A stretch of 64,000 nucleotides of DNA from Struthidea cinerea (GCA_013397865.1 VZTI01003113.1:678884-742883), one strand, 5' to 3'. Positions 40,913 through 54,031 are shown, counted from the stretch's first letter. The notes: generated from the letters alone by a model not told the origin. Program-made: numbers and translations.

Positions 40913-42639
40913 CCTGTCTGCATTACTGACTTGCAGTTACAAAACCCATTCCAACACCCACAGACCTGGCACAGGCCACGCCACGCTCACCCGGGCAGCA
41001 AGGGGGGATAACCGGTGCAGCAGCTTATCCTGGTAACTTTGTGTGAAGTTTCCCATATCCTTCAGCTCTTCACACACTGTAACAGCAAACTGCCAAGGCT
41101 AAACCTCTCATGTGTATGGTACAGGAAACAGGAGTCCACAGAACTTCCCAATACACTGTGAAAAAATGAGATCACCGCCGCTTCACAGACATTGGTGCCA
41201 TTACCTCTTCAGCCCTGAATTCAGCCTCCATTTCCCAGCAGGTACGTGAGGGGTGGGGGCAGAGGCTGGTTTCGCACGGCTCCCTGTGGTGTCACAGCAG
41301 GTACAAGTGGAGTCACAAGCCCAGAACAAATGCAGGTGCTTGAGCTGGAGAGGAAGCAGCTACATGGTGAGAGCCAGGGGGCACTGGGAACAGCCTGGCA
41401 CTGGGAATGGGGCAGTTTAGGGTGACCCTGCTCCTGCCCTGGGGGCATTCCTGGCTGTCCAAGCAAACGCCATCGCGGAGAGCCAAACAGGTCAGAAGTT
41501 AAGGCAGAGCAGCTGAAGAAGCCAAAGACGTTTGTAAAGCCCTCACAGACAAGCTGCCCCTTCTGCCTGTCATTTGGCTTTCAGCCCCCTCCATCTCTGT
41601 CACCCCAGCGTCCCCCAGCTGGGGTCTCACCTGCATTTAACGTTGCCCACGGCATCCCCACCCTCAGGGCACGCACAGGCGATAACCCAGCTCGTAATGT
41701 GAACGCTTGGCCCCTCCACATGGTTCTGGAAGATTTTGCCACACAAACCACCCACAACTCCAGAGGATGGATGGCAGTATAAAGGGTGCTCAGGATGCCC
41801 AGTGCTGGACTTTACACTCCTCATTGTAGCTGCAACTGAGCTCCGCAGATGCTCTCTCTTCTCCTCTCCCATTTCCCGGGGGAAGATGAGCTTCCCCAAG
41901 GACCCCAACTCGCTGCAGTGCTCAGCAACGCTCCCCCTTCCACCCAGCCAGGATCTCCCCTCTCCGACTGGTCCCACCAACACCTCCAAGGAAGGCCTCC
42001 ATGGACAAAATGGCTGAGGAGCAGAAAGCACATCCCAACTCCTTATCTTACAGCAGCATAACAGCAAAAGGATGGAGGGGGGGGAAAAACAGAAAAAGCC
42101 CCAAAAATCCTTTTGCCATGGCTGACAGAGGCCCTGGCCGTGAGGAAAAACACAAAAACAAAACCAAAAAACCATTGGCACCAAGGGTAGGAGCATCCCA
42201 GCCTGAGCCCAGGCCTGTGGAAGAGCCCAGTGGGACTGTGGAAAGTCCCAGAGGGAAAGGAGTTGCAGGAACACCGAGATTTATCTTGACCCTCCCTTTG
42301 CAATCCTGGGAACAACGGGAAGTCATCTGCTCTCCTATGCAGCAATGCTTCAGAGATGGGAATCCTTCTGCCAAACGCGGGTCCGCAGGGCCATTTCTGC
42401 CCGAAACCCGGGTACCAGGGGTAGATGTGCGCCCAAGGGATGCTCCTTTGTTTACCGCTCGGCTGTAGAGGCAGGGAGCCCCAGACACTGATTAGCATTT
42501 CTTTCTAGACACATCTCCCATTCAGACGCTTCCCACGGGGGACAAGAAATACCTCCAGAACCCTGAGCAGAGCCCCAGAACCAACCCCGGCCCCAAACCG
42601 ACTGCAGCCACCCAGCAGGCAAAGATGGGGCCGGGGAGG

Positions 42640-44060
42640 GAAGGATGCTGGGGGGTGGGGGGGAGGAGAGACGGTGCCTGAGCAGAGCTTTTTGTTCCTC
42701 TGCTCACAGCATTGCTATGGTGATTTCAAGCAAGACGGAGGAACAGTCGCTACCCATCACTCCCGCTGCTCCAGCCCCCTGCACCGACCGCATGAGCAGC
42801 CCCTTCCCCCGCAGGCAGGAGCGGGCAGGGGGCGACAGGGGCTCCTTGCATCGCACCTCTCCTGGGAGCCACCCCCCAGCTCTGCAGGGGCAGCTCCTTC
42901 TCCCCCGCCCCCTTCCCCGGATGGCCATCACCGCCCCGTCCCCGGGCACCGCCTGGGCTGGGGCGAGGGATGCGGGATTCGGGATGCAGCGGCGGCCCGG
43001 CCGGGCGGCCCGACTGCTCTGGGAGAGGATGGGGGGCAGCGGCTCAGCCTCCGCCCCCCGCAGCATCCCCCGGGGCTCCCCAACCAGCCCTGGCACCCGG
43101 CATCCCTTCCCCGCATCCGCTCTGCAGCTGGAGCATCCTTCCTCTCCGGCGCATTTGGGGGGCTGGGGGGGTGGAGGAGGGCACACCGAACCGGGGGGGA
43201 CTCTGCCGTCAGGTTTGCCCCCCACNNNNNNNNNNNNNNNNNNNNNNNNNNNNNNNNNNNNNNNNNNNNNNNNNNNNNNNNNNNNNNNNNNNNNNNNNNN
43301 NNNNNNNNNNNNNNNNNNNNNNNNNNNNNNNNNNNNNNNNNNNNNNNNNNNNNNNNNNNNNNNNNNNNNNNNNNNNNNNNNNNNNNNNNNNNNNNNNNNN
43401 NNNNNNNNNNNNNNNNNNNNNNNNNNNNNNNNNNNNNNNNNNNNNNNNNNNNNNNNNNNNNNNNNNNNNNNNNNNNNNNNNNNNNNNNNNNNNNNNNNNN
43501 NNNNNNNNNNNNNNNNNNNNNNNNNNNNNNNNNNNNNNNNNNNNNNNNNNNNNNNNNNNNNNNNNNNNNNNNNNNNNNNNNNNNNNNNNNNNNNNNNNNN
43601 NNNNNNNNNNNNNNNNNNNNNNNNNNNNNNNNNNNNNCCCGCCCCCTTAACCCTTGGCATCCCCCGCCGGCAGCCGCCTCTCGCGCTGCCCCCACTCCCA
43701 AAAATCCGGGTTGGCCATTCCTCTCCCCCCAAAATGTATAAAAAAGCGGCTCCGGCCGCGCCCTTCTAGAAAATCACGGTCCGGCATTGTTCCCCCGAAA
43801 GTAGGTCCCTCCTAAAGCGGGCTCTGACATCCGACTCTCAGATCAAGACACAACATCTTCCCCCTGCCCCCAACCCAGTGTCCGCTCCCAAAAGCAGGCT
43901 CTGCCTCCCCCCTCAAAATCACCACGGAGAGGGCTCCTTCTGCAGCCCCGGGAAGGGCTGGGCAGCACCCTGCGAGGGGATGCCCATCCCCGTGGTCCCG
44001 CGGGCAGCGGGTGCAGGCATTGCTGCAGCTTCACAGGAGGGACCCAATCCATGCCCCATC
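42640..44060 (-). promoter_or_regulatory. CpG island, probable KCNQ2 promoter and 5' end
   Basis: The sequence on both sides of the N run is much richer in G, C and CpG than its surroundings and has GC boxes (CCCCGCCCCC near 42902 and CCCGCCCCC right after the gap at 43638). Sp1 acts on KCNQ2 in mammals and uses such boxes. No TATA element was seen for the minus strand, which is usual for a CpG-island promoter. The transcription start cannot be placed because it is probably in or next to the gap. Confidence 0.6.
43226..43637 (-). other. KCNQ2: Assembly gap (412 N), probable site of KCNQ2 exon 1
   Basis: A run of 412 N. KCNQ2 exon 1 codes about 98 residues (296 bp in human), is very GC-rich, and must lie upstream of 20511 on the minus strand. 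I find none of its usual residues elsewhere in the window. The flanks are a CpG island and the distance to exon 2 (about 22.7 kb) resembles the long human intron 1. The placement is inference; the N run is direct. Confidence 0.7.
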
Positions 44061-45169
44061 TCCAGGAGCCCGCTCGGCAACAGACCTGCTCAACCTCTCA
44101 CAAATCCCAGTGTGCCAAGTCATTCCCTTTCTCCACGCTTCCCGAAGGCCCAACCCATCATCTTGGAATCCCAAATTCAGCTTCCTTCACGCACTGAAAC
44201 CCCATCATGATGTGGTCACCAAGCTGTTCAGAAGCCAAACTCCCAGCACAGAAAGTCAATTTCCAGATGTGCTGACCCAAATCAGCTCTTTACCACCCTA
44301 GTCTTTGCAGTCCAGTAGCACCATTTTTCCGCCTTACACCATGGCTGGATTCTGCTCCAAGGAATATTTCCTCCTGACACACCTTCACAGGACTCAGGAG
44401 AAGACAGGCAGACTGCAGAAGATGGGACAGAGGTGCCTGCCCCACATAATTATCCTCCATGGAAAGGATTCTTTGCAGTGCAATGGGAAGACCTGCAATC
44501 AAATAAAATCAAGCCCAAGATCTTCAGCTCCTTCCCAGTGACAGTTCTATCCCTTCCAACCCAAAAAATCACAGATGGTCTGTAAACTGCACACCTCTGC
44601 ACGTTCTTCATAAGTAAAACAAGGCTTCAGGACAAAACTTTTGTATGTGAAATGAGTTGCAAGCTCAGATGAGCTGCTCCTTTCACCACAAATACCTCCA
44701 CACAACGTTAGTAGGGAAGCAGCAAAACGGTGGCCCCGAATTTCACGGCTGCAGGAGCCACCCAGGGCTGTGTTTCGTTGGAAAACCAATCCTGCCAGTC
44801 TGTATTGTTACCAGCTTTTCCTGAAACTCATATTTAAATGAGAAAATCAACACAACCTTTCAGAGTACACTTCTCAAGTCCTGGCTTTTTGGTCCTCTCC
44901 TAATTCCTCAGGAGGATCCCAGTGAGAACTAATGGATAAGAGGAGCACTGAGATTAAAGTGCTGCCTCTCACTCCCCAAACCCTCTCATGCACGTTGAGA
45001 GAAGAGCGAGCGTGGAGCAGCCCTACATTTTGTATGAACAGAACGTTTCCTGTGACCCATATTCTCTCCAGCACATGGCTGAAAGAGGAGCCATCTCTGC
45101 AAGGCAGGCAGAAAACTAAAGCTGGGTTAAATACTGGAAAAACAGATCCGCAAGTATGTCAGCGAATAA

Positions 45170-45420
45170 ATTGCTCAATTCAATGAGGGGCCATTCTATT
45201 CATTATTTGTGAACACTTGTAAGATCATTAGTGTTCTTTAATAGGGTGGCCAATTACAAATGTGCCTGGCACTAATGTACAAAGTGCATTATTATAGATC
45301 CAGTGACGCAGACCCACAGCAGGAAATATCCCCCTCCACAAAAAGGCCAACAACAAACAAAGGAAGCAATTTTCAATTAACAAATTCAAGATTACAAATA
45401 GACTGTGAGCCCTAAAGAAG
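45170..45420. promoter_or_regulatory. Candidate conserved non-coding element upstream of KCNQ2
   Basis: About 1.6 kb upstream of the gap. AT-rich, repeat-free, with CCAATTACAAATG and several ATTA cores. Inference from composition only. Confidence 0.25.
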
Positions 45421-48400
45421 AATCTAAATTCAACGCACTCCTCTTTGCCTAATTAGCTGGTCATTTGCAGTGTCACACTGCAGCACAGCTTTGGGTATCC
45501 TGCATCTCTGAGACCACCAGAAATTGGGAGTGGGAAAGGTAAGGGGTGGGATCTCACCCTTTCCAAGGCATGGGTGAGCTGAGGAAAGGCACGGTGTGGT
45601 TGTAGGGACTGCCAGGGATTGTTGCTTTGCTTGGGAGGGAGGCAAAACCTCAAAGACAAGCCTTGAGAGCAAGTGGCATCAAGGATTGCCTCCTTTTGTG
45701 ATCAGAGTGGTCCTTGAGAGGTGCAAAAGGCCTGAAATTATGGATGAAGGCCTGTTCTAGCCTTGCCCCTTCTTTCTTTTCACCTTGGACTCTTAGGGCA
45801 TCTCTGACTCCATTTTTATAATATTCCATGGGTTGGCACTGCCAGTTGTAGTTGAGTGTTCAGAAGCACATGGCTTTCCCCTTTCCACCCCCACCTCCCA
45901 CCCCACCAGCTCACAGGAGCTGTCCCTTGATGCAGCCTCCAGTGCCTGGCCAGTTGCAGCCTGGAGAGGAGCAGCAGCCTCTGGGAACATCTTGGACACA
46001 AACACTTACCGAGCCGCGATGTCCTGCACGGAGCCTGCAGCACGTGATTTCAGAGATGAAGTCACTTGTGTGCCACTTCTCCTGGGTGGCAGAAGGCAAG
46101 ACACAGCCATTAACACTGGGGATTAATGAGGTATATAAAAACAGCAGTGGGAAGGTGCTTTTATCTGATCCAAGGACATTATGTCTCCACAAACAAACAG
46201 AATTACTGAGTCAGTCCTTTGCTTTCAACACTCGTGATGGCTTTAAAACACAAACACCGTGGCAGATAGCTTAAACCCTGAAGGTAGAATGAAATCTATC
46301 AATCCATGTTAAGATACAGAAAGTCCATGCTCTGTCCCCTGGCAATTGTTGAGATGTAGTAAGAAATGACTGGTGTGAAATATGTAGAATGATTCCAGGG
46401 ATAAATTTCTGCTTGAAACACTGAACGGGAGCCCTTTCTCCATCCCCACCCAGCTGGTGGTTTGTGTGAACTGTGCTACCCATAGCCTGGGTTTTGCAAC
46501 TCACAGCTCTCTCCCAGAGCTATTTTCAAACCCTAAAGCAGATGGCTTTACCTCCCCTCGTACAGGATGCTGCAACATCCCAGCAGCACTAACCTGCCAA
46601 GGGAAAAGACATGAACAGCTCGGTCTCTCTGCACCCAGTGTCCACCCATCTCACTCTGCTTCAGCTCCCCCTCACCTCCCACCATCCCATCCTCTTCCCT
46701 GAGCAGGAAACAGCCCCTGAGAGCCCCTGTCTATTGATTATTCATGTTTCTTCCCTGCTTGACTCTCCCCAACACATGCCAAATCAGTTTTGGCTTTGAA
46801 ACCAGCAGCCCTGACCCAAGAGAGATTGGTTCATACAAGGAACTCAACCTGGAAGGGGATGCTTCTCCAGCATAAGGTGGAGCCCTCAGGGGAAAAAAAA
46901 AAGCTGTAGGAAAGATAATTCATGTGCACAAATGGAGAAAATTTAGATTTTCTAAAATGCAGATTTCCAAAGGAGAAAGGTGAGTGTGACATTTCTGGCT
47001 AGAATAGAAGGCAACGCTCAGCCAAAGCTTCCACATTTGGGAGGGGGAGATGTGGGCACAGCTGCAGAGGATTTGCAGGGTGGTGAGGACACTGGTGCAG
47101 AAGGATCACCTCGAGAGCAAGAGGGTTCAAACTGGGCAGAGAGCAAAGGCTGCTCTTGGCAATCAGTCACGACCACAGTATCACCACTGGTTTTTTTAAC
47201 TATTTTTTTTATATCACCTGAAATGAAGATGCACCAGATGGTTTTCCAGTTCAAATCAAATCTGACAGTCATCAGTTTCAATGCTAATTAAGTTTCTATC
47301 AATTTTCATTAAAAGCCTTGATAGACAGAGGCTCCCCAATGTCTCCTTCTTCCCCCTCCAAAGGGGATTTTAAAGTGTTTTCTCATCTTTACTGGGCACA
47401 GGAAAAGGTACCCATGAGGAGGCCACCCCTCCCAGTCGCTAAAAAAATCCTCAATCAGAATTTGCAAGCAACATGCTGATAAGAAGAAGCCAGGCTCCCT
47501 TCCTCCTGCTGCTGACAGAGCTGCTTATTTTATATTACATATTTATTGGATGCAAAACTTCTGTGCCACCATCCATCTTCCTGCCCTGTTCTTAGACAGC
47601 ACTGACCTCATTGGAGGCTGCTCCAGAAAAACCCAGGACAAATCCTGCTGTATGAGATCAGCTTGAGCTGCAGCTGGAAGTGTCTGACTGTATGAACAGA
47701 AATCTCCCCAAGTTGCACTGAACTGATTTAGGAGACACACACACTCCATTCTTAACCAGAAATTTATATTCCTCCTTTCTAAGGGTGATTAAAATTGCTG
47801 AGGTCTAAATATTAATTTGTGCTGTGGAGGTCTGACTGTAAGAAAAACCAGTTTCTGGAAAGAACAGCTGCTTGACTGAGCATGTGGAAGGAGAAACAAG
47901 TGGAAAAAAAGCAATATTAGGGTGAATTCTCTTGAGTTAAATTGCATTACTCTCAGAGCACCCACAAAGTGGAAAATAAGTCATGGAGGGACAAGCACCC
48001 AACCCATTTCCCTGTCACCTTTTGACTGCTCTGCTTCTGCTCTGCTCAGCCCCCGCAAACCCTTCTGCTGGCAAATTCCCCACTGGCCAGGTCTCCTTCC
48101 CCATCTCTACTCTCCATTGCCCCAATTGCTTCCGTCATTGCCCTCCAGCTCCATCTCCTGCCCTCACCTCCTTTGGGACCACGTGTAATTCCCTTTCTTC
48201 ATTTACACTCTTACCTTGAAGGTATTTTTAGCCCGTGACCACAGTTGCCCCTGAGCCTTCCTTTTCCCAGACTCTGTAAATTTAGCTCTCTTAGTCATCC
48301 CTCACGTCTCCCAGTGCTCACATTGTTCCTCCTGACCTCCTTGGGTTTTCGCCTCTTCCTGCGCCCACAAAGGACCAAAGCCACACCGTCAAATATCCAA

Positions 48401-50389
48401 CACCTCAGTCCTCTTAGACCTCATCCCCCATGACAAGGCTGCTCCAGGACCTCCTCCCACACCCCAATGGGCCCGATCCCACAAGCTCCTTGGGGATGAC
48501 CACTCAGAGATGGAGAAGATTTCCCACCAGCAGCCCCCTTCCCATGGCTCCAAACCAGTGCTGGGCTCTCCACAACACACAGCTTAGAGCAACACAACTA
48601 AACTTGGTCTCACCTGGGAGCTCTTCCAGCCTTGCCTGGTTTCAGGAGCTTGGAATGCAGCTAAGGACTGGCTCTGCTCCCAGTAAAGCACCTCCCAGAA
48701 CCGTAACTGCATCCTGGCTGGCACCCAGTCCCATAAAGCCCATTAGGTGCTTTGTTCCCATTCAAGCACCTGCCTCCCACCAACTTCAAAGCTGAATCAA
48801 AACCTGCATGAATATTTAGGGACTGGAGGTTGTCATCCGAAAGAAACAAGCCCGTGCTGAAATAGCTGATTCTGACACATCATCTCTGCAAGGAGGGGCA
48901 CATCAGATTGCTCTGTGCTTTATCCTGGAAGCCATGGAAGGGAAACCAGCTCAAATAAATGGGCTCCTAATGATCCCAGGTGTCCTGGGTTGGGAGGGAC
49001 CTTCTAGAGCCCAACCCTGGTAGGTGCTGGGGGCATAAAAGGGGGGTTGGTGTATAGGGCAGGAGATGCTGGGGCAGGATGTGAGGGGATTCCAGCTGTG
49101 TTGGGGTTACAGCACTTGGGGAGCTGTGCTGGATCACAAGGGGTCTGTGAAGGGGATAATCCCATTTTATCTTGTCCCAGGGAAGGGGTATTCCTTAGGG
49201 AAGAGCAGGGAAAGGGAGTACAAGGTGCTGGCTGGGAGGGTCCCTGCCAGCAGGAGGGGAGCAGCATGAGGAGATTCAAAAGCTCTAAACCTGCATGGTG
49301 AAAAAATTATTTTCTTTTTTTGTTGCAAACCTTTTTTTTTTTTTTTTTAATTTTTTGTTTCTTGCTGAAATGTCAAAGTCTCCAGATCTGGCAAGTAAGA
49401 AAACCAAGCCCAAAACTAAAATATTGAAAAGATTTAAGGCAAATTATTTTACCTCTTCATTATTGAGATTAAAAAAAAAAACCCTTCCAAATTTAAAAAA
49501 AAAAATCTGCTTTCCTTTTTTTCCATGTCATTTTTTTCCATTCCAAAAATGCTAAAGAAGTAATATTAGATTTTGATTTTAGTTAGGAGGGTTGCTTTTG
49601 ATCCATGTTTCAGGTTAAAAAATGGAAGTATTCTGTTGGGAAGCTGCCAGGCAGACGTGGCTGTCTCCACGCTCCTGCCTCTGTCACAGCGCACACCATG
49701 TGTCATCTGCAAAGAAAAACTCTTGAAGTAACTAAATTCGTAGTTTCTCTGCACCATGAGCTTTTGCTGCAGGCTTCCTTCAGTCTTTCAGCCTGGACAC
49801 ATGGGAAATCAAAAGAACTTGAAAGGGCAAGGGCGTATGATTTATTTATCTTTAACCTGAGGTCTTAAGGAAAGCTGGTGTATGTGCGTCTGCATCTCTC
49901 TTCCCTCCTTTAATAACTGCAGAGCTTTTGGGCAATTTTTATCTTCTTTATTAAAGATAGGGGGGACATTTCAGATGGCTTTGAGTGAGAATGTGTGATG
50001 AGAGAGAGGACAGAAATCTCCTCACTGCAGGAAATGGTGATGCATGGGCAGGATAATAATGGACATCAGAGAACCCACAGGACATTATTCAAAACATAAA
50101 TCCATGTGAAAATGGACACCTCTGGTTCTACTGATCATGAAACTGCCTCTTTGTGGGCTCACTTTGGATCCTGTCTGGGAAGCACCCGCTAAACATCTCG
50201 GGATCTGGGTGTTGGGCAAGGCAGGACCAAGCACGTTGGGCACGTTTCCCGAGGCAAAAATGCGGGTGCTGTGCCCGCAGAGCGACATTTCCTCACTTCC
50301 AGCCTGGTTTTCATGCAGCCCCTGCTTTGTTCTCCCAACTATGTCTTGCTCACGCTGCTCCAAAGGCTCTTGGCGTCCTCTGGGCATCC

Positions 50390-50900
50390 GGACGCTCCGG
50401 CTGTGCCCTCAAAACCTCTCATTCAGCATCTCTGTGTGCTCGCCTGCGTGTGCGGGCAGAGCAGGGGAGGCAGCTTTAAAACTGAGCAGTGTCTGTAGCC
50501 TGACAGGAGCTGTCAGCCGGGCACAGCCACCCCTCGAGAGGGCTTCAGCTGCACCTGGAGATGCGCTCAGGTTCGGCCGCCCCTCCCTGTCCCCGCTCTC
50601 TGCACCTTCCCCGTGGTCCCCGCGGAGATTTGTGGGCGGGGAGGACACCAAAGCTATCGACCTGCGGCAGCGCTTCCCTCCCAGCCATCGCCCTAATGGG
50701 AACCACCCGGAGCATCCGAGGGGCCGGTGCGGCCCCATAAATCACAGCCGCCTCCCGCCCGGCGTGAGCCGCCCTCTCTCGTCACCGCAGTCCTTCAGGT
50801 CGGTGCTGGGGGAGAATTCCACGCTGTGTCCTTGGAGCTGGCGCGCGTTGGAGAGGATCTTCCCATCCGAGAGGATCTTCCCATCCCGCTGATGTGTGAG
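50390..50900. promoter_or_regulatory. GC-rich, CpG-dense intergenic patch, possible promoter or enhancer
   Basis: CpG frequency rises sharply over this stretch. A GC box (GGGCGGGG at about 50635) and a CATAAATC element at about 50737 are present. It is about 6.8 kb upstream of the KCNQ2 gap and about 5.3 kb past the EEF1A2 3' end. A plus-strand open frame of 251 codons (50137-50892) crosses it; the translation is Ser/Pro/Arg-rich and unlike any family I know, so I do not call it a gene. Confidence 0.35.
50851..50886. repeat. Perfect tandem duplication of 18 bases
   Basis: The unit GAGAGGATCTTCCCATCC occurs twice without mismatch. It sits at the edge of the GC-rich patch at 50.4-50.9 kb. Being 18 bases, it does not shift any frame. 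Confidence 0.97.
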
Positions 50901-53900
50901 AGGTGGCAGGGCTGGCACAGACGCTCCTGTGTCCCCTGCACTGCCGCCCCACACCAAAACCCAGCTCAGAAACCCGCAGCCTGTGCGAAGTAACTGCTGT
51001 CACACCCAGCACATCCCCACAAAGCTGGTCTTTGGGGATCCTCCTCTTCTCTTTCCCCTGCTTGTATCCCTGTCCCAAAGCCTGGCTGCTTCCAGATTCA
51101 TCACTCTAAGTGCTCGGCTGTGGTTGGCCGGGACTGCAGAGAACATTTAGCAGATATAAGGCATGAGAATAGTGCCAGGCACGGGGTGATTACAAGTCAT
51201 TTAGACTAAGCAAAACCAGGCCATCCTAAATTTGTAGGCAGCAAAGGAGTGTTTGTGAGCAGAGCTGAAGCGAGTTCTTTGAAGACGCTGCAGTACCTCT
51301 ACATAAAACATCGGAGTGGTGGCCAAACGGTACCCGAGGCAGAAGGGCGGGGTCTGGCCCGGAGCTGGACCCTGGGCTGTGCTACAGCTCCAGTTTCTCT
51401 TCAGCTCAGCGATATCTCTGCACAGGGTAAGGCACAGGCCAAGAGGAGGATGGGATGTGGTGCATTGCCCTGGCCAGGGCTGCTGCTCTGTGCTCCCTTG
51501 GCTGCAGATGCACCTGAAAATGTGGATCTCGCACTGGGGGAATGCAGAGGGAGGTGGTTACAGGAAAAGAGTCAAAACCTGCCAGGTTTGCTCCTTGGCA
51601 TGGTACAAAATGCCGGGGGAGAGGGGAGGGCCTGGTTTGCCGCCCTCCTCTCTGAATTTGTACCTCTGGGGCCGAGGGTGGCTGATGGACTTTGTGAAGG
51701 GGGTGTGATGGAAGCAGGATGGAGAGGTGAGACCCACCCAGGCATGGGATGTTCTCTGCCCTGATCAGCTTTTTGTCCCAACTTTTGGTCTGGCCCACCC
51801 TCTGCTCCTAAGAAGGTTTAGTCTGAGGGGTTTGTGTCCAGCCCCAAGGAGGCAAAACCCAGGGAGAACTCCTCATCCCCACTGGCCCCAGCCCATCTGC
51901 TCAGACCAGGGTGCCCAGCCTTGTGCAGATCTGCTCAGGAAAGAGGCCAAGCCCAGACATTTGGGCTGGAGAGCAGAGCAGAGGTGATTCATACCCATGC
52001 TGGATGGAGAGCTGCCCACTGGCAGTGCAGCTTTGCAAGGTGGAACGTGCTGTGCAACGGCCCAAGGAGAAGAGAAGCGCCTGCTGGGACACAAGGAAAG
52101 ACATTGGGCAGAGATGAAGTCACTTTCTGAGGTCGTGTAGTCACTTTGTGCTGCATGTGCATCATTCCCACCTCTACCACAGATGATTCAGCATCTCCAT
52201 CAGCAGCAGGCGATGGCAGGTCCCCCTTGGGTGATGTCCTCTGGGAATTCTGGGCTGAAGGGCACCTTGGCCTCCCTGGCAGTCAGTGACATTGGCATCC
52301 AAGGCAGCAGAAACTGAATGGGAGGTCAGGAGATGTTCATTTTCTTTTCTCCCTTAGCGGGGTGTGTCTTCAAATGCTGTTGAAATGCTCCGGATGCCAC
52401 CAAGACTTTTGAGTCAGCAGGAGACAGGCAGGACCTCGCTGCCTGCGTGGGGTTAAGGTTCAGCAAAATCTGGTGACAGATGGCAGAGCCATGGGAGAGC
52501 AGCTGCCCTGACCGGAGAGGTTTTCTGCCTGCCAGTGACGTATGGCCTGTGCCAGGGCTCTGCAGGGACCTGCCCAGGCTGACAAGAGGTTGTGGCTGAT
52601 GCTTTAACTCCCCTCCAAGTGCAGAAGGGCAGCAGGCGGTTCAAATTCCCCCAGCTCAGCATCTGCAGCCCAGATTCCACTTGCAATCTTGCAAAAGCCT
52701 TATAAATTTTTTAGAGCAGCCCCAAACGCCTGCTGAGTCAGCCAATCAGCTCCGGTGGATTAAGAAAACTTACCTTAAATTATTAACAGCACACAGCCAG
52801 ACACGAGGGTAGAGGTGGGAAAGGAGAAGTACTCATTCCTTCACCTCGGGTGGATGCCATGAGAGCAGCCAGCCCCAGGCTGGGGTTTGGCAGAGGTGTC
52901 CATTCACACCTAAAGGATGGTCCCATTCATGGGATCTTACCCTCTCCATCAGAAACCCCCACCAAGGCATCGGTGCCGTGCTGTGCACGGGGTGTGCTGC
53001 ATCGTGGGGATGATGTCCCTTTGCGAAACTGGTTCACCCAGCCCCACACACCTCTCTCTCCTTCCCTCTTCTTCCAGGTCCATTGTGTTCTCTCCTCTTG
53101 AAGAGCTGATCCCCAGCTGTACAGCGGAGCCAGCCCTGACGGTTTTTGACTTTCCTACAACCTCGACTAATTTTCCCCCCACCAGCTTTAAATTTCAGGA
53201 AGTACAATCACATTTGCAAACTCTGGTCCCCAAAGAAAGGACAATAAGCACTTTGCAACTCCCGGGGCTGTTCCTTTTGCTTTGGACGTGCTGCCTGCCA
53301 GGCTCAGGGGCGTGGGGCTGGATTTCCCCTGCTTGGCAGCCGTTCCAGGAGGACTTCGTCCCTGTTTCCCCCAGATGGCACCGGTGAGTCCGCTACGGGA
53401 AGCAGCCGCCGCGACGCCTTCGGGGAGGGCTGGGACGGAAAATTACTCCAAACCAATAAAAGTTGCTATGAAAAAATGCCGCTGAGCTCTGGGTTGTGGG
53501 GTCCCAGCATGCCTGACCATGGCGTACAGGAACTGGAGGAGAATTTGGTATTTTAAAATCCATCTCACCGCCACGGCTCTATCACCTGCCATGGGTCACG
53601 TACACCCACCTGCTCTGACACGGTGCTGAGAGTTCCAAAATCAGCTTGAGCTCACTGCTCAACATTTTTTTGCCAAAATCCACCTGTGGTCCCGTTCAGG
53701 GGCTTATCATTTTGGTAGGACCCCGAAATGGATCATGTCAAACTAAGGGCACTGTTGCTTGCCTGCCTGCAAGCCCCGTGCGGCCCGGCAGTGATTTGCA
53801 CATGACGGGCTGTTGATCCAATCCCAAAACACTGACCCAAAAGGGATTCAAACCTAAGGTTTGGCTGGAGGCAGGCTGTGGCTTCATTGATACTGTGTTG

Positions 53901-54031
53901 AGATGCCCAGAAATTCAGCATATTTTTCTTTTGGGAAAATGCTCATGCTTTGAAGTGGGTTTAAATCACAATATTTCTGTTAATTCTGTCTCGCTAAAGA
54001 TCCTGACCCAAACCTCCCAAAATGGGGGATG

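Larger units (their letters stand above)
20512..43225 (-). other. KCNQ2 intron 1 (visible part)
   Basis: About 22.7 kb between exon 2 and the gap that probably holds exon 1. Recognised contents are three CR1 fragments (25771-25866, 26036-26150, 31630-31780), MIR/L2-like relics (27430-27495, 32060-32160, 40810-40912), and several AT-rich, repeat-free blocks (about 23590-23860, 24420-24960 and 28170-28300). I found no other coding exon. Open frames up to 215 codons (for example minus strand 41627-42274) match nothing I know. Confidence 0.75.

Noticed and set aside
41627..42274. 215-codon minus-strand frame and overlapping frames to 42498
   Set aside because: Low-complexity hydrophobic translation inside intron 1, with competing frames on the same bases; no domain or splice context.
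42645..43769. Long open frames (up to 374 codons) across the CpG island on both strands
   Set aside because: They are open only because the N run is read through as unknown residues; the flanking translations match no KCNQ2 exon 1.
48981..49020. Short GGGTTGGGAGGGACCTT word resembling a CR1 tail
   Set aside because: Too short and without the flanking CR1 sequence.
53370..53460. CpG cluster followed by AATAAA on the plus strand, a possible 3' end of a plus-strand transcript
   Set aside because: No upstream exon or coding sequence to attach it to; AATAAA alone is common.
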